A DNA stretch of 32,299 bases from Synergistaceae bacterium (lineage in GTDB: Bacteria > Synergistota > Synergistia > Synergistales > Synergistaceae), in assembly GCA_031260185.1 (NCBI GenBank), contig JAIRKI010000094.1, positions 1 to 32,299 of the forward strand, given 5' to 3'. Below, one piece after another: positions 24,331-31,997 of this stretch. The notes under the pieces were generated by a model. It did not search any database, was not told where the DNA came from, and was given only the letters and a program-made list of their open reading frames with translations. The position numbers and the translations under genes were made by a program. Each line of letters begins with the position of its first letter. Within the stretch, counting starts at the first letter, position 1.

Positions 24331-26450
24331 TGAACGGCGAAGCGGCGGAAGTTCCGCCGCAAGATAATCCTGAAAAGAGAAACGAGTACATAAATCGGGA
24401 ACTGAGCTGGGTGCGCTTCAACCGGAGAGTTCTCGACGAGGCGTTCGACAAGTCCAAACCGCTTTTGGAACGGGTGAGGTTTGCCGCGATTTTCGCGAAC
24501 AACCTCGACGAGTTTTTCATGATAAGGGTCTCCGGTCTGGTGCGGCAGCTCAAGAACGGGGTGGTTTCCCTGCCTCCGGACGGAATGACCCCGTTGGAAC
24601 AGCTCGTCGCCATTCGCAAGGCCATAGCGTCGGACGCAAAAAGATTGCTCGAGTGCTGGCACGGCGAACTTCAGCCGGAGTTGCGCGAGAACGGCATAGA
24701 AATACTGAATTTCAGGCAAATATCCGAAAAACAGGGACATTTTCTCGACCGGTATTTCAAAAACGAGATATTTCCGACGCTGACGCCGCTCGCGTTCGAT
24801 CCCGGACACCCTTTTCCGCATATCTCGAACCTCAGCCTGAGTTTCGCCCTCGCGCTCCGCGACGAAAAGGGGCACGAACGTTTCGCGAGGCTCAAAATAC
24901 CCGAGTCGTTCCCGAGGCTCTTTCAGATACCGCCCGAATCCGGAAGCAAAGATGACGGGATGGGATTGCGCGGTTCGCGGACCGCGACGTTCGTGTGGCT
25001 CGAGGATATCATAGAGGCAAACCTGAGCGCGCTGTTTCCCGGAATGACCATAGAGGGCGCCGTGTTGTTCCGCGTCACGAGGGACACCGATTTCGAGATA
25101 GAGTCGGACGAAGCCGAAGACCTGCTCCATTCCATACGCGAGAACGTGGAAAAACGGCGTTTCGGCCTCGCCGTCAGGCTCCAGACAGAGCGCGGGGTCC
25201 CGAAGCGCATAAGGGAAATTTTGACGCGCAATCTCGAATTGGACACATTTCAGGTATATTCCACTGAATTCCCCGTGGGGCTGTCGTCGCTGATGCAGCT
25301 TTACAGCCTCGACCGGCCCGAATTGAAATATCCGCCCTTCACGCCGGGAATGCGCCGCGAGACCCGCGACAGGCATAAGATATTCGACGCCGTCCGCGAG
25401 CGCGACATACTGCTCTATCACCCATACGACAGCTTCAAGCCGGTGGTCGATTTCATATGCGAATCCTCGCGTGATCCGGACGTGCTCGCGATAAAGCAGA
25501 CGCTTTACAGGGTGGGGGCAAATTCGCCGATAGTCGACGCGCTCAAGGATGCGTGTTCGAGGGGCAAGCAGGTGGCCGCCCTGGTGGAACTCAAGGCGCG
25601 GTTCGACGAGGAGAACAACATCGGCTGGGCGAGGGCGCTCGAAAGCGCGGGCGTCCACGTCGTCTACGGCCTGCCGGGACTTAAGACCCACGCCAAGATA
25701 TGCCTGGTCGTCAGGCGCGAGAAGGACGGAATCAGGCGTTACGTCCACCTCGGCACCGGAAACTACAACGCCGTCACCGCCGGCATCTACACCGATTTCG
25801 GGTTGTTCACCGCGAACCCCGACATAGGCGCCGACGCCTCCGACCTTTTCAACGTGCTCACCGGCTACTCGGCGCTGAAAGAATACCGTAAACTGCTGGT
25901 GGCCCCGCATACCCTCCGGCGCGAGATAATATCGAGGATAGACCGCGAGATAAGCCGTCACGCCGAGAGCGGGGACGGCCGCCTGATATTCAAGCTCAAC
26001 GCCGTCTCCGACAAGGAGAGCATCGACGCGCTCTACCGCGCTTCCCGCGCCGGAGTCGAAATCGACCTGCAGGTGCGCGGCATCTGCTGTCTCAGACCGG
26101 GCGTCGCGGGTTTGAGCGAGAACATCAGGGTATCGAGCATCGTCGGGCGTTTCCTCGAACACACTCGCGCTTTTTACTTTCGCAACGGCGGCGACGGGGA
26201 ACTGTACCTCGGCAGCGCCGACCTCATGACGCGCAATCTCGACCGCCGCGTCGAATGTCTCTTTCCCGTGGAGTCGCCCGAGATACGCCGTGAGATAATG
26301 GATTCGATACTGCCCGCGCATCTGGCCGACAATGTCCAGTGCCGCGAACTCGGCCCGGACGGAGCGTACGCGAAACTCGCCCCCGGCGACGCCCCCGCCG
26401 TCGATTCGCAGCGGGCGATGCTGGAACTGCGATGCGGTTTGAGGGAGTAA
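24327..26450 (+). CDS. ppk1: Polyphosphate kinase 1
   Basis: PPK1 reversibly makes long polyphosphate chains from ATP. The 707-residue protein has the N-terminal helical domain with YINRELSWVRFNRRVLDEA, the head domain, and two phospholipase D-like catalytic domains. The histidine in LKTHAKICLV (His455) corresponds to the residue that is phosphorylated in the family, followed by HLGTGNYN and, near the end, GSADLMTRNLDRRVE. Size is normal. The GTG at 24327 or the ATG at 24330 are both possible; AAGGAG at 24310-24315 is 11 nt before the GTG. The glycan cassette begins 4 nt after the stop, so part of its expression may come from here. Confidence 0.96.
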   Translation: MMNGEAAEVPPQDNPEKRNEYINRELSWVRFNRRVLDEAFDKSKPLLERVRFAAIFANNLDEFFMIRVSGLVRQLKNGVVSLPPDGMTPLEQLVAIRKAIASDAKRLLECWHGELQPELRENGIEILNFRQISEKQGHFLDRYFKNEIFPTLTPLAFDPGHPFPHISNLSLSFALALRDEKGHERFARLKIPESFPRLFQIPPESGSKDDGMGLRGSRTATFVWLEDIIEANLSALFPGMTIEGAVLFRVTRDTDFEIESDEAEDLLHSIRENVEKRRFGLAVRLQTERGVPKRIREILTRNLELDTFQVYSTEFPVGLSSLMQLYSLDRPELKYPPFTPGMRRETRDRHKIFDAVRERDILLYHPYDSFKPVVDFICESSRDPDVLAIKQTLYRVGANSPIVDALKDACSRGKQVAALVELKARFDEENNIGWARALESAGVHVVYGLPGLKTHAKICLVVRREKDGIRRYVHLGTGNYNAVTAGIYTDFGLFTANPDIGADASDLFNVLTGYSALKEYRKLLVAPHTLRREIISRIDREISRHAESGDGRLIFKLNAVSDKESIDALYRASRAGVEIDLQVRGICCLRPGVAGLSENIRVSSIVGRFLEHTRAFYFRNGGDGELYLGSADLMTRNLDRRVECLFPVESPEIRREIMDSILPAHLADNVQCRELGPDGAYAKLAPGDAPAVDSQRAMLELRCGLRE

Positions 26451-26454
26451 CTTC

Positions 26455-27390
26455 ATGGGGGGGGGGGGGGGCGTTGTCGTCGCCATTCCATGCTACAACG
26501 AAGAGCGAACGATAGCCAAAGTCGTGTCGGATTTCAGGCGGGCGCTCCCCGAGGCGCGCGTCATAGTGTTTGACAACCGATCGACCGACATGAGCGCGAA
26601 GTTGGCGGTCATCGCGGGCGCTGAGGTAATTTACGTCGGCCGCCGGGGCAAGGGCGCCGTTTTGAGGCATCTTTTCCGTGAGATAGACGCGGACGTTTAC
26701 CTCACGGCTGACGGCGACGACGCGTGTCCGGCCGATACGGCGAAAGATCTGATTTCCCCGATATTGAACGGCGATGCGGATATGGCCATAGGCGACAGAA
26801 TATCCGGGGGCGGCTACAAGCGGGAGAACAGGAGAAAATTTCATAATTTCGGCAACGAGCTCGTCAGCGCGCTGGTCAACGGGTGTTTCGGCGCGGAGAT
26901 ACGCGACGTGATGTGCGGTTACAGGGCTTTCAGCAGGAGATTGGCCGTCAATGTGCCCATACTCTCGGACGGTTTCGAGGTGGAGACAGAGATGACCGTC
27001 AAGTGTCTCGAAAGAAAGCTCGCCATCGCGCAGATACCGATCCCCTTTCGCGACAGGACAGCCGGAACCCAGTCGAAACTCAGGACTTTTCGGGATGGAA
27101 TCAAAGTCTTGCATACCATTGCCAGTACGTTAAAAAATTATAAGCCGCTCGCTTTTTTCGGGACGTTCGGTCTTATGTTCGCGTGTTTCGGGCTTTTTTG
27201 CGGAGCGCCCATTATAATGGATTTTGTGAGAACCGGCGGCACGCCGCGCGTCCCTCTGTCCGTACTGGCCGCCGGATTGGAACTCGTCGCCATGACGTTT
27301 TTCATATGCGCGTTCATCCTGGATACGATGATCGCCTACGAAAGATCCCGAAACGAGATGGAGATACTCAAATTCGGCGATCGCGAATGA
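26455..27390 (+). CDS. GT2 glycosyltransferase with C-terminal membrane anchor; starts in a poly-G tract
   Basis: A GT-A fold glycosyltransferase that transfers a sugar from a nucleotide- or lipid-linked donor at the inner membrane. The catalytic domain (about 7-215) has VAIPCYNEERTI, FDNRSTD (39-45), the metal-binding TADGDD (84-89), RISGGGYKRENR and MCGYRAFSRR. Two membrane helices follow (about 232-256 and 268-295). The start is ATG at 26455 with GAGGGA upstream. It is read directly into a run of 15 G that gives five glycines before the first strand. Loss of one or two G would bring a stop within about 20 or 40 codons, so the gene looks switchable. A fragment of a paralogue lies at 31506-31715. 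Confidence 0.93.
   Translation: MGGGGGVVVAIPCYNEERTIAKVVSDFRRALPEARVIVFDNRSTDMSAKLAVIAGAEVIYVGRRGKGAVLRHLFREIDADVYLTADGDDACPADTAKDLISPILNGDADMAIGDRISGGGYKRENRRKFHNFGNELVSALVNGCFGAEIRDVMCGYRAFSRRLAVNVPILSDGFEVETEMTVKCLERKLAIAQIPIPFRDRTAGTQSKLRTFRDGIKVLHTIASTLKNYKPLAFFGTFGLMFACFGLFCGAPIIMDFVRTGGTPRVPLSVLAAGLELVAMTFFICAFILDTMIAYERSRNEMEILKFGDRE
26457..26471 (+). repeat. Homopolymeric tract of 15 G at the GT2 start codon
   Basis: The run starts with the G of the ATG and continues for 15 bases before GCGTTGTC. It is the longest mononucleotide run in the window. Long G tracts inside surface-glycan genes are the classic basis for slipped-strand phase variation in other bacteria. Assembly or sequencing error in tract length is possible, so the exact number needs confirmation from reads. 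Confidence 0.9.
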
Positions 27391-27403
27391 GGGGGTAAAA
27401 ATC

Positions 27404-28654
27404 ATGCGTGAGATATTGGAATCGAAAAAAATCTTGGTTGCGCTACTTTTATGTTTTGTCCTGGTCGCCGTAACCGATGTCATAATTCCCGGAAAGACAT
27501 ATATGCCGGATGAGAACGCTTACTTGCGGCAGACAAAGAGCGTGGCTGAAACTGGTATTCTGGCTTTGGGAGAGCACAGGGCGGCGAATATGCCGATCCC
27601 CATGATAATTTACGCTCCTTTTTACAGATTGTTGGGAAATGAAAGCGTCTTTATAAAATTTGTCCGGGTGATTCAGGCTTTGGCGCATATAGTGACGGCG
27701 ATTGGCGCGGCGTCGATAGCTTTTTCCATCTTCAAGAACAGGGCGACGGCGATTATAACGTTGTTTGGAACGGCGATATATCCATCGTTATTGGCATATC
27801 AATGCCTGCTGTTGACCGAGACGTTATTCACGTGTTTTCTTGTTCTGGGCTTCGCTTTTCTTTACGCCTGGAGACCTGAACGCCCTGGTGCTTTCGTGCT
27901 GTCGGGGCTGTGTTTCATGTTGTCCCTTTATACCCGGCCCGTGATAACTATGCTGATGCCCCTGTTATTTCTCGCCAGAGGATTTGTAATTTTTGATCAT
28001 ACAGGGCGGCGCTTGAGATATTGCCTTTATTCCTGCATCATATTTCTCGTGTGCGCCGCGCCCTGGTGGATAAGGAACTGGAATATTTTCGGCGAGTTCG
28101 TTCCCTTTACGACATACGCGTCGAGAAATCTATACCTCGGAAATAATCGCGGTAATTTTACGGGGGGAGTGGAATGGAGTACTGACGCCCCGCCCGAGGA
28201 AGTGGCGGAATTGCTGTCCGCGGGGAGCGAGACGGAAATATCCCGGGCGTTTACCGCGAAGTCAATATCCTATATTCGCGAAAACAAAGTTGTGTTTCTC
28301 GCTAACGCATGGAAAAAATTCAAGCGATTCTGGAATTTTACCCTGAATACCGATTCTGCAAAACTTCCCAAGTATTTTCAGTATTATAACATAGCGTCCA
28401 TTTTGAGCTGGGGAACGGCGTTTTTTCTCGCTCTCGCCACCTTGTGGAGAAAACGTAAGGAGTGGTTCGTATTGCTGCCGCTCTTTTTACTCGTAGGTTA
28501 TTACGTATTTGTTCATGTCGTGACAATCGCTTCTTTGAGATACCGTCTTCCGATAGAACCATTTTTTGTCATCCTGGGGGCGGACAGCCTGCGCGTTATT
28601 TTCGAGCGTTCAGGCGTTGGAAAGTCGTCTGTTGAACAGGATAACGCGCGATAA
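27404..28654 (+). CDS. GT39/ArnT-like polytopic membrane glycosyltransferase
   Basis: A 416-residue integral membrane protein resembling PMT/ArnT-type enzymes that move sugars from polyprenyl-phosphate donors outside the inner membrane. It has a first helix near residues 10-29, the acidic catalytic-type motif PDENAYLRQTK (36-46) in the first outer loop, and about ten more hydrophobic segments. A typical family loop follows the APWWIRNWNIFGEF stretch: YLGNNRGNFTGGVEW. The length is short for the group, as only a small C-terminal part follows the last helices. The start at 27404 follows GT2 by 13 nt with GAGGGGG upstream. Its base composition is more AT-rich than the housekeeping operons, like the rest of the cassette. 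Confidence 0.85.
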   Translation: MREILESKKILVALLLCFVLVAVTDVIIPGKTYMPDENAYLRQTKSVAETGILALGEHRAANMPIPMIIYAPFYRLLGNESVFIKFVRVIQALAHIVTAIGAASIAFSIFKNRATAIITLFGTAIYPSLLAYQCLLLTETLFTCFLVLGFAFLYAWRPERPGAFVLSGLCFMLSLYTRPVITMLMPLLFLARGFVIFDHTGRRLRYCLYSCIIFLVCAAPWWIRNWNIFGEFVPFTTYASRNLYLGNNRGNFTGGVEWSTDAPPEEVAELLSAGSETEISRAFTAKSISYIRENKVVFLANAWKKFKRFWNFTLNTDSAKLPKYFQYYNIASILSWGTAFFLALATLWRKRKEWFVLLPLFLLVGYYVFVHVVTIASLRYRLPIEPFFVILGADSLRVIFERSGVGKSSVEQDNAR

Positions 28655-29819
28655 CAAGTACGCCGGTTACGCCGTCGTGACCGACGGTCTTTGGAGAAAA
28701 AGCGTCAGCGTGGTGAGATCCTTGGGTAAAGCCGGTTATCACGTCGCCGTGATGGGCGATACTTACGCGACGACCGGGTTCTGGTCGAGGTATACGGCTT
28801 CGCGTCACGTATGCGCGTCGGCCTCCGACGACGTGGGCGCTTTTGGCCGCGGTCTGTTCGAACTGCTGGGGAGTTACGACATAAAACCGGTGCTGTTTCC
28901 TATGGAGGACGCGAGCATTGTTTGGTGTTCCGCTCATCGCGGGGAGATTCTGCCGTTAGCCGACATATTGTTGCCGCCGGATGATTCTTTGAGCCATGCC
29001 GAGAACAAAGCGGATACCATAAAACTTGCGGCAAATCTAGGCATACCTTGCCCGAAAACGTATTTCGCGCATAATCCTGAAGAAGCAGAACATTTCGCGG
29101 GTCTGTTTGTACGGAGAAGTTTCGTGGTGAAACCGTTCCATGGTTCCGGAGCAGTCGGTGTAAAATATTTGAATTCCGGGGACAAAATCGACTGGAACAC
29201 ATATTTCGTAGCGTATGGGCCTTGTCTGATACAGGAACGCATCCCGGAATCGGGAGAAGCTCTCGGGGTTTCGGTGCTGATGGATACTTGCGGCCGGCTT
29301 GCGGCAGCTTTTACCCACAAGAGGACGGAACAGTATCCGAATTCCGGCGGTGCAAGCACGCAGAGGATAAGTGCCCGAAACGACGAAGTCATGCGTCAAA
29401 GCGTCAAATTGCTCGAATCTCTCGGTTGGCGCGGGGTCGCTATGGTGGAATGGAAGAAGGAGCCTGTCAGCGGCAAATACCTTCTCATGGAGATAAATCC
29501 CCGTTTCTGGGGCAGTCTTGAACTGGCCGTCCGCTCGGGGGTCGATTTTCCGTTGTTATACGCGAGGGCCGCGCAAAAACTGGACACGGAACCGGCAAGC
29601 GAATATAAAACAGGCATCAAATGCCGCTGGCTGTTGCCGGGCGATATATTGAGGTACATCACAAAAAAAAACAGAGAAGGTATAGGGGATTTCATGCGCG
29701 GGATACTGAACGAGAGCGAGGAATGGGACGTCTCGGACAAAAGAATTTTTTTGTTTTCCATATTGTGTCAGGCATATCTCGCGTTGAACCCAAAATACTG
29801 GAAGTTCCTCAGGAGATGA
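28632..29819 (+). CDS. ATP-grasp domain protein of the glycan cassette
   Basis: A protein of about 395 residues of the carbamoyl-phosphate-synthase-like ATP-grasp group; such enzymes join an acid to an amine or other nucleophile using ATP. The N-terminal Rossmann-like part includes AVVTDG and VAVMGDTY. The ATP-grasp part has ENKADTIKLAANLGIPCPKTY, FVVKPFHGSGAVGV, a glutamate-containing QERIPESGEALGVSV and the Mg-binding MEINPRFWGSLELA. I chose TTG at 28632, with GGAAAG 8 nt upstream, as the frame before it only overlaps the preceding gene. Similar proteins in surface-polysaccharide clusters are thought to add amino acids or other groups to sugars; the substrate is unknown. Confidence 0.88.
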   Translation: MNRITRDNKYAGYAVVTDGLWRKSVSVVRSLGKAGYHVAVMGDTYATTGFWSRYTASRHVCASASDDVGAFGRGLFELLGSYDIKPVLFPMEDASIVWCSAHRGEILPLADILLPPDDSLSHAENKADTIKLAANLGIPCPKTYFAHNPEEAEHFAGLFVRRSFVVKPFHGSGAVGVKYLNSGDKIDWNTYFVAYGPCLIQERIPESGEALGVSVLMDTCGRLAAAFTHKRTEQYPNSGGASTQRISARNDEVMRQSVKLLESLGWRGVAMVEWKKEPVSGKYLLMEINPRFWGSLELAVRSGVDFPLLYARAAQKLDTEPASEYKTGIKCRWLLPGDILRYITKKNREGIGDFMRGILNESEEWDVSDKRIFLFSILCQAYLALNPKYWKFLRR

Positions 29820-29826
29820 CTCTGCC

Positions 29827-30666
29827 GTGGCGAATATTTTTTCAGTCGATCTGGAGGATTGGTATCACGCGAATTATAACCGCGGCTCGGAAAGCGGCGT
29901 CGCGCGGGGCGAATCGATAATTCCACGGAATGTAATGAAAATCCTCGATCTGTTGGACGAAAATGGCTCTAAATGTACTTTTTTCGTGCTCGGGCAGGTA
30001 GCGGAAAAATTCAAGGACATATTGAGAGATATCGCAGCGAGAGGACACGAGATAGCCTCACACGGATTCGACCACAAGCTCGTATACAGCCAGACCGAGA
30101 AAGAATTCCGAGAGGATGTCCGCCGCGCTAAAGGCACGCTCGAAGAGATAACGCGAAAGGAGATAAAAGGTTACCGCGCCCCTTCGTGGTCTATAACGGC
30201 TCGTTCGCTATGGGCCTTGCCAATATTGCTGGAAGAGGGTTATAGATACGATTCGAGCATATTTCCCACGCAAAACTTCATGTACGGGATAAAAAACGCC
30301 CCCAGATTCGCGCATGTCCACAATCTCGCGGCCGGAAACTTACTTGAGGTACCTCCTTCCACCGTGAGGTTTTGCGGGACGAATATTCCATTCTCCGGTG
30401 GGTTTTATTTCAGGGTATGTCCTGAATTTATGATAAAGACATTCTCGCGTATCGTGAGCCGAAGCGGGTATCCGACGGTGTTTTACATTCATCCGAGGGA
30501 GATAGATACGCGCCAGCCACGGCTTGAACTGACTTTCAAGAACAAGTTTATTCATTACGCCGGAATTAAAAACTGCCTGAAAAAATTGACTTCCATCATG
30601 TCGGCTTTCCCGATGACATCGATTGAAATTTTTTATGGAAAATTTTTCCGTGAGGGCGTCTTATGA
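29827..30666 (+). CDS. Polysaccharide deacetylase (NodB-like, XrtA-associated type)
   Basis: A 279-residue carbohydrate esterase family 4 protein. The metal-binding and catalytic residues are present: SVDLEDWYH (Asp8 and Asp11), ASHGFDH with His79 and His83, and YRAPSWS (116-122). The C-terminal part with FSGGFYFRV and FYIHPREID (in the 220s) is typical of the deacetylases found with exosortase/PEP-CTERM exopolysaccharide loci. No signal peptide is seen, as in that group, so it probably acts on lipid-linked glycan inside the cell. The start is GTG at 29827 with AGGAGA about 10 nt upstream. The stop overlaps the next start (ATGA). Confidence 0.92.
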   Translation: MANIFSVDLEDWYHANYNRGSESGVARGESIIPRNVMKILDLLDENGSKCTFFVLGQVAEKFKDILRDIAARGHEIASHGFDHKLVYSQTEKEFREDVRRAKGTLEEITRKEIKGYRAPSWSITARSLWALPILLEEGYRYDSSIFPTQNFMYGIKNAPRFAHVHNLAAGNLLEVPPSTVRFCGTNIPFSGGFYFRVCPEFMIKTFSRIVSRSGYPTVFYIHPREIDTRQPRLELTFKNKFIHYAGIKNCLKKLTSIMSAFPMTSIEIFYGKFFREGVL

Positions 30667-31505
30667 AAGACGCGAACATGATGAAATGCGCGGTGTGCGG
30701 CGGGGTTATGCCGAAAGATGAAGCGAGTTACTATTCTTGCGCCTCCTGTGGATATATGGCGTCCGACATGAGAGCGTCCGCCGGTTCCGAATCGGCGGAC
30801 GCTCTTGAATCGGTGCGGGTCGCCAACTTCGGCGATATATGCGGGGTATTGAAATCGCGGTATTCCCCCCCCCTGAAAAGTGTTTTGGACATTGGCTGCG
30901 CGGGAGGTTTGTTTTTGAAATTCGCCGCCGGTGAAGGTTTTGATTGCTTCGGTCTGGAACCGGAACCGGCTAAGGCGTCCTTGGCGCGTGAGCGCGGATG
31001 CGTTGTCGGGACTGGTTTCTTTCCCGATGCGGAGTGGCTCGGCGGGAAAAAGTTTGACGTAATTATTTTCAACGATTCCTTCGAGCACATCCCAAATCTG
31101 GCGGGCGTCATAAATGGGATAAAACGACACCTTAACGAAAACGGCGTCGCCGTAATCAATCTTCCGTCGAGCGGAGGCATAATATTCGCGGTAGCGTCGC
31201 TGCTGTCAAAATTTGGCGTATGGGGTCCTCTGCATCGTTTATGGCAGAGGGGCATCGTTTCTCCTCATCTGCACTACTTCAACCCGAAAAATCTGGAAAT
31301 CCTGTTCGCGCGAAACGGATTCAAAATGGACCTCGTTTTGCGCCTTAAATATTACTCACTGGATAGATTGTGGACAAGATGCCGTTACCATTCGTCCATT
31401 TTTGCATCCGTGATTTCATTTTTGGGACTCCTGTTGCTGTATCCTTTTTCAAGATGGAAGAGCGATGTATTCGCGGCGTTTTTCAGGAGAGATATGAAAA
31501 ACTGA
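30663..31505 (+). CDS. Zinc-ribbon SAM-dependent methyltransferase
   Basis: A 280-residue class I methyltransferase of the kind common in sugar and glycan clusters. A short zinc ribbon is formed by C9-x2-C12 and C26-x2-C29. The SAM-binding motif I is VLDIGCAGG (74-82), followed by FGLEPEP and VIIFNDSFEHIPNL. A hydrophobic segment near 245-264 may rest on the membrane. Codons 68-71, just before motif I, include a run of nine C (30865-30873); a change in its length would shift the frame and destroy the enzyme. The ATG overlaps the deacetylase stop by 4 nt. It is the last complete gene of the cassette, ending where the rearranged region begins. Confidence 0.9.
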   Translation: MKDANMMKCAVCGGVMPKDEASYYSCASCGYMASDMRASAGSESADALESVRVANFGDICGVLKSRYSPPLKSVLDIGCAGGLFLKFAAGEGFDCFGLEPEPAKASLARERGCVVGTGFFPDAEWLGGKKFDVIIFNDSFEHIPNLAGVINGIKRHLNENGVAVINLPSSGGIIFAVASLLSKFGVWGPLHRLWQRGIVSPHLHYFNPKNLEILFARNGFKMDLVLRLKYYSLDRLWTRCRYHSSIFASVISFLGLLLLYPFSRWKSDVFAAFFRRDMKN

Positions 31506-31715
31506 GGTCCTCGCACCGGAGTGGTTATCCTGGATAACTGTTCCACGGACAGGAGCGCCGAACTTGCCGCCGAAGCGGAGGTTATTTACGTGGAGAGGCA
31601 GGGCAAGGACGCCGTTTTGAGATATGTTTTCAGGGAGATAATGGCGGACATCTACGTGACGGCTGACGGCGACGGCGTGTGTCCGGCCTGCGCCGAGAAA
31701 GATTTGATAATTCCG
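31506..31715 (+). pseudogene. Internal fragment of a GT2 glycosyltransferase paralogous to 26455-27390
   Basis: The frame directly after the methyltransferase stop encodes about 65 residues matching positions 37-102 of the intact GT2 protein, by my count about two thirds identical, including DNCSTD, AEVIYV, AVLR and TADGDG. The N-terminal nucleotide-binding strand and everything after the KDLIIP segment are missing, so it cannot be active. After about 31715 the frame reads the antisense of the GT4 fragment and stops at 31760. A GTG at 31521 could start a short peptide, but no ribosome binding site supports it. It is a broken duplicate of the cassette's first gene. Confidence 0.85.
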
Positions 31716-31894
31716 TTATATTCGCGCGCGCCCTTTTTAAACCATGAGTACCCTTTATAAAACTTCCCCTCCGGAACATTTGGGAGCCCTGTTAAAACAG
31801 TGATATCATGATGTCTTTTTCTCAAAGATAAACAAATATCATTAATCCTGAAATTTTCAGGCCAAAAATACTGACTTACCACCAGAATTTTCAT
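31712..31894 (-). pseudogene. N-terminal fragment of a WbuB-like GT4 glycosyltransferase
   Basis: About 60 residues from the ATG at 31894 match the start of WbuB-type GT4 enzymes: MKILVVSQYFWPENFRIND, then VTGLP-like TVLTGLPNVPEGKFYKGYSWF and REYNG. A complete enzyme has roughly 400 residues, so some 340 are gone. The sequence breaks off near 31712-31717, exactly where the GT2 fragment on the other strand also ends. An alternative GTG start at 31933 with a strong GGAGG 9 nt upstream would add 13 residues and may be the original start. The frame runs on to 31652 through unrelated sequence. Confidence 0.85.
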
Positions 31895-31997
31895 ATATGT
31901 CTCTCCCCTTTTTTCATCGGAAAAAAATTTCACGCCGACGTACCTCCTTGAAAAATACAGTTCAATACGGTTTTAAATTATTTTCGACAAATTAAAC

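Noticed and set aside
24201-26486. Minus-strand frame of about 761 codons opposite ppk1
   Set aside because: It is the mirror of ppk1 with biased composition and no motifs; ppk1 has all its catalytic residues.
31652-31760. Continuation of the GT2 and GT4 frames past the breakpoint as a fusion protein
   Set aside because: Beyond about 31715 each frame reads the antisense of the other gene, so the extra residues are not meaningful.
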